64,000 nucleotides of DNA. Origin: Serripes groenlandicus. Lineage: Eukaryota; Mollusca; Bivalvia; Cardiida; Cardiidae. The notes below the pieces were generated by a model, which saw only the letters and a program-made list of their open reading frames with translations, was not told the DNA's origin and made no database searches. This document shows positions 23,720 to 33,779 of the stretch, in pieces. How positions within the stretch are numbered: the first letter of the stretch is position 1; the number at the start of each line of letters is the position of its first letter. A program made the translations under genes and the position numbers. The stretch lies in the NCBI GenBank assembly GCA_031761405.1, contig JASEVX010000008.1:74692014-74756013 (forward strand), written 5' to 3'.

Positions 23720-24957
23720 TACGGAATACCGTTAGGGCCATCGCCTATGCATGTGTTGATCTGAAACGCGATACTCGACAGTACGATACTACGATATTAC
23801 GATGGTCAAAACGCGACAGTACGATGATGAAAACGCGACAGTACGATGGTGAAAACACGATAATACGACAGTACGATGATGATAATGCGATATACTATCG
23901 TGTTTTCACCATCGTACTGTTGCGTTTTCACCACCGTAATATCGTAGTACCGTACTGTCGCGTTATCATCATCGTACTGTCGCGTTATCATCATCGCACT
24001 ATCGTGTTATCATCATCGTACTGTCGCGTTATCACCATCGTACCGTCATGTTATCATCATCGTATTGTCGCGTTATCACTATCGTACCGTCGTGTTATTA
24101 TCATCGTACTGTCGCGTTATCAACATCGTACCGTCGCGTTATCACCATCGTACCGTCGCGTTATCACCATCGTACCGTCGTGTTATCATCATAGTACCGT
24201 CGTGTTATCATCATCGTGCCGTCGCGTTATCACCATTGTACCGTCGTGTTATCACCATCGTACCGTCGCGTTATCACCATCGTACCGTCGCGTTATCACC
24301 ATCGTATCGTCGCGTTATCATCATCGTACCGTCCTGTTATCATCATCGTACCGTCGTGTTATCACCATCGTACCGTCGCGTTATCACCATCGTACCGTGG
24401 TGTTATCTTCATCGCACTGTCGTACTATCACGTTCCGGTGCGCATGTGCATGCTCAAAAATAGAAAGTCTTCAAGTACAGCAGTACAGATGGACGAGTTT
24501 ATACAAGCTATACCTCTATCACTCTTAGAGGGAATGTGTCGGCCTGGATTAGCCTGTGCGGACTGGGCAGGCTGATCTGGGTCGATACATTACACAGCGT
24601 CCGTAATGTTAGTTTTCTCGCGACAGTACGATGATGATAACACGACGGTACGATGGTGATAACGCGACAGTACGATGATGATAACACGATAGTGCGATGA
24701 TGATAACGCAACAGTACGATGATGATAACGCGACAGTACGATACTACGATATATCATCGTACTGTCGTATTGTCGTGTTTTTACCATCGTACTGTCGCGT
24801 TTTCATCATCGTACTGTCGCGTTTTCACCATCGTAATATCGTAGTATCGTACTGTCGCGTTATCATCATCGTACTGTCGTGTTATCATCATCGTACTGTC
24901 GAGTATCACGTTTCAGATCAACACATTCATAGGCGATGGCCCTAATGGTATTCCGTA
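23720..24957. mobile_element. Foldback transposon with 22-bp tandem repeats in its arms
   Basis: Ends tacggaatacc / ggtattccgta are exact inverses, and the inverted match continues about 65 bp (agggccatcgcctatg, tgttgatctgaaacg, actcgacagtacgat). Each arm then passes into tandem 22-bp repeats (ttatcaccatcgtaccgtcg + cg). The repeats change strand at 23890, in the central region and at 24750. A perfect 6-bp duplication GTAAAG flanks the element (23714-23719, 24958-24963). The layout resembles Foldback/Galileo-type elements. Superfamily unassigned. The 22-bp unit makes long open frames (YHHRTVALSPS) in all frames, a repeat artefact. Confidence 0.85.
24470..24616 (-). mobile_element. Half copy of the GAGCCGTTCC-type element inside the foldback
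   Basis: ctctatcactcttagaggga, tgtgtcggcctggattagcc, tgggtcgatacattacacag and atgttagttttctcg match half of the element seen complete at 35933-36153. It separates the two arms of the foldback. Confidence 0.75.
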
Positions 24958-24963
24958 GTAAAG

Positions 24964-25286
24964 CCTTATAGGGCGTCATGCTTCAGCTGTCGACACGATA
25001 TATCAAACCAACTTTGTTGAGCTAAGTTGTAAAGTTTGTAAAGTTTCTTACACATCTCTGCACATTCTTCATCATATTGTTAAATGAATTGACTGTGCCA
25101 TTTATTCACTAAGATAATCGTCTAACCTTACCGGTATCAACTTATACATTTTCTGTGATACATAGTACAGCATAGAATGTTTGTCCTAACACCGTAAACA
25201 TACAAAGGGTTATTGTGCATTGTAGTTGCACGGAATGTGCACTCGCGTATGAGTATATATACGTTCGTTTTAGGGCGTGTTCGTTA
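24964..25286. other. Mostly unrecognised; one orphan 91-bp unit
   Basis: 25108-25170 (actaagataatcgtctaacc, ttaccggtatcaacttatac) is an isolated unit of the 22711-23357 array. Confidence 0.7.
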
Positions 25287-25605
25287 GTTGATTGATTGAT
25301 TGATTGATTGGTTGGGGTTTAACGCCGTTTTTAACAATTTCTCAGTTATATCACGGCGGCCAGTTCACCTATTCATGCATTTCCTGGTTTTCTCAGACCA
25401 GTACTCCACACAACAGTCTTCCCAAGCAACTGGCTGCTTTTCCACATATACTTATAGCCCATTGGTGGATGACGAATGACGCTTGTCGCATTGACTTTTG
25501 TCAATCTTCTGAAAAAAAGTTGGCCGAGCCGGGATTCGAACTCACAACCCCTGGATTTACAGCCCGCGTCGCTACCGACTGAGCTACCGGGGCTCGGCTC
25601 GCTCG
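25287..25605 (-). mobile_element. SINE, third tRNA-derived type, full length
   Basis: On the minus strand: tRNA-like head (ccccggtagctcagtcggta, A box), B box (gagttcgaatcccgg), body, ccgccgtgatataactgaga and an (aatc)n tail. The head resembles a tRNA but is joined to SINE body, so it is not a tRNA gene. From 25606 to 25936 nothing is recognised. Confidence 0.88.
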
Positions 25606-25936
25606 GTAGACTGCTAACACAGAATGCTATTCGATGATTTTGAAAGTTATGTTGTTTCACACATTAAACTAGGTTGAGATCCGACAATCTGATTTCCCTA
25701 TGGGTATTCTGAGAAACACTGGTTGTTTCGCGCATGCCACACGGATGCACGGTTCCTCTTAAAAAGGGGGATTTACGTTGGCGGCCAGTTCCTTGTTGTT
25801 GAGAGACATGTGAAACTTGCTAAACGAAAATTACTTACTAAGTAAATGTACAAGATATTATGTCATTAACTAAGTTGGTGGATTGAGATAACCTTAATAC
25901 ATGTAAATGTATGTATATATGCATGCGCTGTTTAGG

Positions 25937-26107
25937 AAATGGATCTCATTTTGAGTGATATACCGGCTCGTATAAATCACTATTTGAAGTTCAGGTGTGT
26001 AGTAATTAATCACGAAGGCCGAATGGCCTGAGTGATTAATTTATACACACCTGAACGACACATCGTGATATACGAGCCGGTATATCATTCAAATTGAAAT
26101 CTATTTC
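25937..26107. mobile_element. Hairpin MITE
   Basis: gagtgatataccggctcgta at the left is complementary to atacgagccggtatatcatt at the right. Inner arms (aggtgtgtagtaattaatca / gattaatttatacacacctg) meet at gaaggccgaatggcc. Confidence 0.85.
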
Positions 26108-26189
26108 AATTCTTGCCAAAGTCATTTGAATCTGGAAAGGTTGCATTAGAAATAGATTTGTTTTAAGATATTTATTATATAATTATATA

Positions 26190-26448
26190 TGAGCCGTTCC
26201 ATGAGAAAACCAACATTATGGACTCTGCGTAAAGTATCGACCCGGATCAGCCTAAGAATGCCGCGCAGGCTAACCCGGACAGACACTGTTTGCCTCATGT
26301 AGATTTTCTGTTTCGGGAATCATTACTATATACCTCTATCCCCCTGAGACGGAATGTGTCGGCCCGGATTAGTCTACGTGGACTGCACAGGCTGATCTGG
26401 GTCGATACATTACGCAGAGTCCATAATGTTGGTTTATATCGTGGAATA
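26190..26448. mobile_element. GAGCCGTTCC-type MITE
   Basis: Begins gagccgttccatgagaaaac and ends ataatgttggtttatatcgt (degenerate inverse). Interior has gatcagcct and cgatacattacgcagagtcc. The same family occurs at 24470, 28541, 35933 and 42221. Confidence 0.8.
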
Positions 26449-26529
26449 GTTTATATATATTCGTATACGTTTCGGAAAGATAATCAAATCAATTTGATTG
26501 AAATTTGAACAAATTCTAATTATCCTTAC

Positions 26530-26615
26530 CAATTGTCACTCTTGTTCATATAATGAATTGTATATATGTTGTATTATGGGCCGGTGGCCTCTAAACTTGA
26601 ATAAGATACTTGAAC
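26530..26615 (+). mobile_element. Dispersed repeat 3' end
   Basis: gttgtattatgggccggtgg and cctctaaacttgaataagat recur inverted at 23357-23410. Probably the 3' end of an unidentified retroelement. From 26616 to 26930 nothing is recognised. Confidence 0.5.
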
Positions 26616-26931
26616 TTGGTACGGATCGATGGCTCTTAGTCAGAAATCAAGATGGTTGAAAAACATATTTACAAAGTATATAACACGATATGCGTCGAAA
26701 ACTCCAGGCTAAACAGAACTAACTACACCTTAATCTCACATAGACATAAAACTATCTTGGTCTGAGTCTCCTCAGTTAATAAGTTATTTTTACACTTGGG
26801 TGACTTTTATGATAGTGTTTTACTATATATATGGATAAACGATTCAAGTAACACATAACATGTTATCGTGTTGACCTAGTTTTTGTTCTGGTTGCCTTCC
26901 CACATAGACTGTTCAACCTTATTTTTGAAGG

Positions 26932-27735
26932 TGAATTTCTGCCTTCTTATATTGACTGTTAATCCTAATCTTTGAATGTGAATTGCTGCCTTCTTATATT
27001 GACTGCTAATCCTAATCTATGAATGTGAATTGCTGCCTTCTTATATTGACTGTTAATCCTAATCTTTGAATGTGAATTGCTGCCTTCTTATATTGACTGT
27101 TAATCCTAATCTTTGAATGTGAATTGCTGCCTTCTTATATTGACTGTTAATCCTTATCTTTGGTAGCCATGCATCTTTCACGACTACACTAAACATGTCT
27201 ATGTGAGAAGGTAGCCATTCATCTTCAACTGTTTAGCCTAGTCGTGGAAAATGATTGAATAGCTACCTTCACAAATAGACTGTTTAGCCTAGTCGTGGAA
27301 GATGCATGGCTACCTTCAAACATAGACTGTTTAGCCTAGTCGTGAACGATGCATGGCTACCTTCAAACATAGACTGTTTAGCCTAGTCGTGGAAGATGCA
27401 TGGCTACCTTCAAACATAGACTGTTTAGCCTAGTCGTGAAAGATGCATGGCTACCTTCAAACATATACTGTTTAGCCTAATCGTGAACGATGTATGCCTA
27501 CCTTCAAACATAGATTGTTTAGCCTAGTCGTGAACGATGCATGGCTACCTTTAAACATAGACTGTTTAGCCTAGTCGTGTAAGATGCATGGCTACCTTAA
27601 AACATAGACTGTTTAGCCTAGTCGTGAAAGATGCACGGCTACCTTCAAACACAGACTGTTTAGCCTAGTCGTGAAAGATGCATGGCTACCTTCAAACACA
27701 GACTGTTTAGCCTAGTCGTGAAAGATGCATGACAC
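26932..27735. repeat. 47-bp minisatellite in two diverged blocks
   Basis: Block 1 (to about 27153) repeats gactgttaatcctaatcttt + gaatgtgaattgctgcc five times. Block 2 repeats gactgtttagcctagtcgtg + aaagatgcatggctacc about twelve times. Both have a 47-bp period and the units align, so one derives from the other. Near 27154-27260 block-2 sequence occurs inverted relative to the rest. Confidence 0.92.
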
Positions 27736-28278
27736 TAGTCACAATACATTTTGACATTTTATCTTGAAATACGCAGGTAACATAGGGAGTAACTGTAATA
27801 GTTATAACACACATGAACAAACACTAATACCATTAACCTTAATGTTTGTTATATATAACGTGGGTGTTATTGTTGGGCCATCAGACCGTGGTACAGGTAT
27901 AATTATAATAGATTATTAATTTAGGGACGGGAACGAATACTGAAAACGGTATTCGAATATTCGTTTTACTTTTTCAATATATATGCAAATATTCGTTTTT
28001 CGAATCAAATATTCGATTTTTTTTTTTTTAATATATTATTAATGTAATTATTACAACTTTCTTGTAATTAAATGTATGTAAAAAACCAACAACCTTATAC
28101 TGTTGACTTAATCGTAAATGTTAGCAAATATACAAGAAAAGACGACTTGTAGCCTGTACAGTTATTTTATATCTTTACTTACAACTAGTAAGGACGTAGA
28201 CTCTGAAAGCAGTAATTTGGAACTCTACACTGACATCTCGAAATTTGCATTAAGATATACTTCTTCTATATTTTGCAG
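27736..28278. other. Region just upstream of the lipoxygenase first coding exon
   Basis: No promoter can be assigned. 27917-28035 holds a dispersed element beginning ggacgggaacgaatactg with attcgaatattcgtttt motifs; a second copy lies in intron 1 (28672-28745). Since the first coding exon opens with a splice acceptor, at least one exon lies further 5', possibly far upstream. Confidence 0.5.
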
Positions 28279-28524
28279 GAACGTTCATCGAGCGAGGAAG
28301 ACATGGGTGGAAAAAGCAGCAAGAAGAGCTTTAGTCTGAATGGTAGCTATGACTACACGCTTTATGTGCAGACCGGGGACCGGCCCAAAGCAGGGACCGA
28401 CGCTAATGTGTACTGTATCTTGAAGGGGGCCGGGCTCAAGTCGAAACAAAAGAAATTGGACGTTTGGTTCCATGACGACTTCGAGCGTGGCCAGATGGAT
28501 AAATATTTGTTCAAAAAACAATCG
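28279..28524 (+). CDS. Lipoxygenase coding exon 1 (start and first PLAT half)
   Basis: Acceptor ttttgcag ends at 28278, donor tcg|gtgagt at 28525, phase 0. The likely start is ATG 28303, giving MGGKSSKKSF, but the frame is also open back to the acceptor (ERSSSEED), so an upstream in-frame exon cannot be excluded. Bases 28279-28302 would be 5' UTR under the preferred start. G2 and S6 with following lysines fit an N-myristoylation signal. PLAT motifs: YTLYVQTG, GTDANVYC, and DVWFHDDFERG. Confidence 0.88.
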
Positions 28525-31500
28525 GTGAGTTAATATAAATATAATTGAGCCACGAGAAAGCCAACATTGTGGTCTCTGCGAAATATATCGATCCAGATCA
28601 GCCTGCGCAATTCGCGCAGGCTAATCCGGGCCGACGCATTCCGTCTGTGGGAGATAGAGGTATAGACTGTAGGGATGGGAACGAATATTCGAATATTCGA
28701 ATGCTGTTTTCGAATAAGAATATTCGTTTTCAGTGTACTATTTTTTTTTTTTTCATTATTACTATTTTCTAAAAAAGAAAGACCAACAATTATTAGTAAA
28801 ATTCTGACATAGGTCTCGAGTTGGAGCTAATCAAGATTAAGGGTGAAGTGATATAAAGAGTGTGTATGTGTCGTTTGTTGTGTTTTTACAACGTATGTGA
28901 AAACATTAGTAACAATAATAAAATCAATAATTGTCACGCGTACGTTTACCCGAGTTCTAATCGTGTGTAACCAAACAATCACCTTGACGACCAGTTTGTT
29001 CGATATTTTTTAATCAACAAACATGTATAAACGGTGACAGTCTGCTGTTTCGTATAAACCCTCCCAGCCTAACCATAACATAGTCGATGTTTACATGAAA
29101 GACAGCTGTTGCAACAATTGAATAAATAACATCACATTACGTCTCAAAAGTATGCAGCTTTCCTCTTTACCTCTTCAAAGTTTAATTCACCTCAGCGAAC
29201 AAATTGAATCGTCCGCCATTTTGTTTCCTCCCAACACGCGGTTAAATTGACTAGACGAAATCATTAAGAAAATAAACGAAATATCACCCAACTCCCTATG
29301 ATTTTTGTTGAATATGATATATAATTATTTCGTTAATTAATTGATTCGATCCAACATTAAACTCGGTAAACAAGCGACACCTGAGTGAATATAAGGCTAA
29401 AAAAACGTTGCGATTTGGTTTATCTTTTGGAGGGGATTGTTTTTCTTGATTTACTAAAATTCTGAGCAAAATACGAAAATATTAATCAATAAGACCTCCT
29501 TGGCGCTCAGGATTGTGGAGTTACCATTACAACTTACATTACAACTTACATTACAACTTACAAAAGAACTCACATTACAACTTACTCACTGGTGTCAGAT
29601 TCAATGAACCAGTAGTACTGGTAATTTGCCAAGGAATCAGAGGTACTGGTAATTTGCCAAGGAAGCAAAAGTACTGGTTATTTGCCAACGAAACAGTAGT
29701 ACTGGTAATCTGTAAAGGAAACAGTAATACTGGCAATTTGCCAAGGAAACAGTAGTACTGGTAATTTGCCAATGAACCAGTAGTACTGATAATTTGCCAA
29801 TGAATCTGTATTACTGGTAACTTGCCATTGAACCAGTTGTACTGGTAATTTGCCAATAAACCAGTAGTACTGGTAATTTGCCAAGGAAACACCTTTAAAA
29901 AAAGGGGGAGAAATGTTGAAAGCGGCGTTTAAACACCAACATACAAACAAACAAAACAAATGAATGATGTGTTTCAGTATGAGACCGTCGAGAGCATCGA
30001 GTTATGGCGGGACACATCAGGTGTCTTGGACGATTGGAATATTGACACCATCATGGTCATCAATGAGACGACCCAAACGAAGACGGTTTTTCCCGTGTTC
30101 CGCTGGATCAGGGCCGACTATCATTACACCTTTATACCGCTGGACACGTGTTTACCTCAACATGATAACAGAACAGGTAGTTCTTTGTTTTTTGTCTTTT
30201 TGTTCATTAACCCTTTTCCGACATACAACACATTTGAATAAGACGACTTTGAACATATTTCGTCAACAAATTGAAAATCTCTATAATTAAATGGATAACC
30301 TATGACTAAAAGTGGAAAACATTGTGTCAAAAGGAGAAATTGCTCGTTTTGAGCAATTTCTTCTTTTGTCACTATGTTTTCAAAAAACCGTCTGCTGCAG
30401 AGGCGTCAGAAAAAGCGACACTATGAGGGAAAGGGTTAAACCCTTCCCACATACAGCAAATCTGAAGCAGACGAATTTGAAAACATCTACCTGAAAACAT
30501 GGAGTGTCTCTGTACACGAAATACTAATTATTGAATGGTGTTGAAAACAGTGTGGCATAAGGAGTTAAATTGTTTACTCTCCGTTTGCTGTCGGCTGTTG
30601 CAGATGCGTCAACATAAAATACGTCTGTAGTTGGAAAACGGTTTACTGATTGGAGAATAATCCAAGATTTAAGCCGTTTTGACTACAAGTTCAGTCATAT
30701 CATGGCGGTAATTCACCTAACAATTGGTTTCTGTGTTACGCTATATCAAGGCGGTGAATCACCTAACAAATTATTCCTGTGTTACGCTATATCAAGGTGG
30801 TAATTCACCTAACAAATTATTCCTGTGTTACGCTATATCAAGGTGGTAATTCACCTAACAAATTATACCTGTGTTACGCTATATGAAGGTGGTAATTCAC
30901 CTAACGAATTATACCTGTGTTACGCTATATTAAGGTGGTAATTCACCTAACTATAGGTTCCTATGTTACGCTATATCAAGGTGGTAATTCACCTAACAAT
31001 TGATACCTATGTTACGCTATATCAAGGCGGTAGTTCACTTAACAAATTATTCCTGTGTTACGCTAAATCAAGGCGGTAATTCACCTAACAATATGTTCCT
31101 ATGTTAAGCTATATCAAGGCGGTAATTCACCTAACAAATTATTCCTGTGTTACGCTTTATCAAGGCTGTAATTCACCTAATAATAGGTTCCTATGTTACG
31201 CTATATCAAGGCGGTAATTCACCTAACAATTGGTTCCTGTGTTACGCTATATCAAGGCGGTAATTCACCTAACAATAGGTTCCTATGTTACGCTATATCA
31301 AGGCGGTAATTCACCTAACAATATGTTCCTATGTTAAGCTATATCAAGGCGGTAATTCACCTAACAAATTATTCCTGTGTTACGCTTTATCAAGGCTGTA
31401 ATTCACCTAATAATAGGTTCCTATGTTACGCTATATCAAGGCGGTAATTCACCTAACAATTGGTTCCTGTGTTACGCTATATCAAGGCGGTAATTCACCT

Positions 31501-33735
31501 AACAATAGGTTCCTATGTTACGCTATATCAAGGCGGTAATTCACCTAACAATTGGTTCCTGTGTTATGCTATATCAAGGCTGTAATTCACCTAACAATAG
31601 GTTCCTATGTTACGCTATATCAAGGCGGTTATTCACCTAACAATTGGTTCCTGTGTTACGCTATATCAAGGCGGTAATTCACCTAACAATTGGTTCCTGT
31701 GTTACGCTATATCAAGGCGGTAATTCACCTAACAATATGTTTCTATGTTACGCTATATCAAGGCGGTTATTCACCTAACAATTGGTTCATATGTTAAGCT
31801 ATATCAAGGCGGTAATTCACCTAACAATTGGTTCCTGTGTTACGCTATATCAAGGCGGTAATTTACCTAATAATATGTTCCTATGTTACGCTATATCAAG
31901 GCGGTAATTTACCTAATAATATGTTCCTATGTTACGCTATATCAAGGCGGTAATTTACCTAACAAATTATTCCTGTGTTACGTTTATGAAGGCGGTAATT
32001 CTCGCTGTTTAAGACATACTCCATTGTAACTTCTCACGAATCCACTTAGACCAATGCAATGCAGTACTTTACTTTATATCACAGAACAACGGCAGATAAC
32101 TCTCGCTGTTTAAGACATACTCCATTGTAACTTCTCACGAATCCACTTAGACCAATGCAATGCAATACTTTACTTTATATCACAGAACAACGTCAGAAGG
32201 ACCTGGAAGATAAACGAGCGGAGTACGAGTTGGACCAGAAAGCCCAGGGGCTACCGCCCCAGGTAAAAAATCTCCCCCGGGACGAGATGTTCTCATTCGA
32301 CTATTTATGGGACATCACGAAGATGAAGGCCAAGTTGATATTGACGAGTAAACTCGTGATGTTGACGACGGGGAAGTGGTCCAGCATGAACGACATTAAG
32401 AACGTCTATACGAGCAGTGTGTTTACAGAACCTACAGACACGAGCAGGTATGGCGGCATTTTTAAACTCGTTATGTGCCGAATGTCTTAACCCTTTCCCA
32501 CATACAGAGACGCTTTCTGACGCATCTGCAGCAGACGACATTTGAAAACATTGTAGCAAAGGTGTAATTGCTCATGATGAACAATTTCACCGTTTGCTAC
32601 AATGTTTTCAACACTATTTAATAATTAAACAGTCATTAATGCAGAATTTTTCACAATTTTGATAAGACATTTTTCAGAGTCGTCTGCTGTAGATTTGTTG
32701 CATGTGGGAATGGGTTAAAGTAGACTATTCCATGTTCAAAATCGTGCGCCGCCCCGGCCGGTCATACCAAATAAATACTTTAAAATGGTAGTAATAGATG
32801 CGCTCCTTGGCGCTTAGTGTTGCGGGGTTAGCATTGACTTATGTCAGAAAAAATGGACCAGTAGTCCTGGTAATAAACCAAGGAACCGTGATATAACTTA
32901 ACAATTGTTGAGTTAGCGTCGGGGATTTCGAAACCGGGTGTCCCGGGTTCGGTCCCCAGTCGCGGCACTACGGTCATGGTGGAGTGCCCTTGGGCAAGGC
33001 ACATTTTCTAGCCTAGTACTGGTTTGTTTACCCAGGGATCATGAATAAGTGAACTTTCGCCGTGATATAACTGAAATATTGTTGAAAGCGGCGTAAAACC
33101 CCAATAAATAAATAAATAACTTGTTAAAAGCAGTGTTAAACTTCTAACAATTAATTTATCAATTGAACTCTTGCAACTACATGTTTAATGTAATATGAGT
33201 CTTGGAAAGTTGTGATCACTTGAAGGTAAACAGAAACGAACAGGTATGGCGTCACCTTAAACTCGGTGTGTGCCGAATTTCTTAAAGTACACTATTCCGT
33301 GATAAAAATCGTGCGCCGCCCCGGGTGCCGGAGGTCGCTGGTTCGATCCCCTCTTATGGATGCACTCTTTGGCAATTAATTGCATTTCAACTATCCACTC
33401 AATGTTGTTTGTTTTTAAGCATAAAATAATGTTCCATTGTCAACAGACACTTTATTTTAGGAAAGTATGGTAACTCCTGCATAATTTTACACAAAATAAT
33501 TGAAAATTGAAAATTAACATAAATCTTGTCTGACACCCTTTATTTTTACCACAGTGTAACTTACCTATATGTTTCACACACAACTTTGCAACCCTTTTTT
33601 AGCTCGACTATTCGAAGAATATGAGAGCTTTACTACTCGCCCCGGCGTCGGCTACTATTCGAAGAATATGAGAGCTTTACTACTCGCCCCGGCGTCGGCT
33701 ACTATTCGAAGAATATGAGAGCTTTACTACTCGCC

Positions 33736-33779
<44 letters not shown>

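Larger units (their letters stand above)
28525..29977 (+). other. Lipoxygenase intron 1
   Basis: 1453 bp, GT-AG. Holds a half copy of the GAGCCGTTCC-type element (28541-28672), a ggatgggaacgaatattcga element (28672-28745), no recognised feature from 28746 to 29480, and a SINE with an internal array (29486-29960) that ends about 17 bp before the splice acceptor. Confidence 0.85.
30177..32185 (+). other. Lipoxygenase intron 2
   Basis: 2009 bp, GT-AG. Filled by two TTAA-MITEs, a 46-bp minisatellite and a tandem duplication of its own 3' splice site region. Confidence 0.88.

Noticed and set aside
23824..24575. His/Arg/Val-rich frames up to 234 residues
   Set aside because: Products of the 22-bp repeat in the foldback arms; open on both strands.
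32155..32490. Taking exon 3 as a free-standing 111-residue gene
   Set aside because: Its first codons precede the acceptor and its last ones run past the donor toward a MITE; the phases fit only the spliced lipoxygenase.
33229..33326. An additional lipoxygenase exon or alternative donor
   Set aside because: Only the last few exon bases and the donor are duplicated; there is no upstream acceptor with an open frame.
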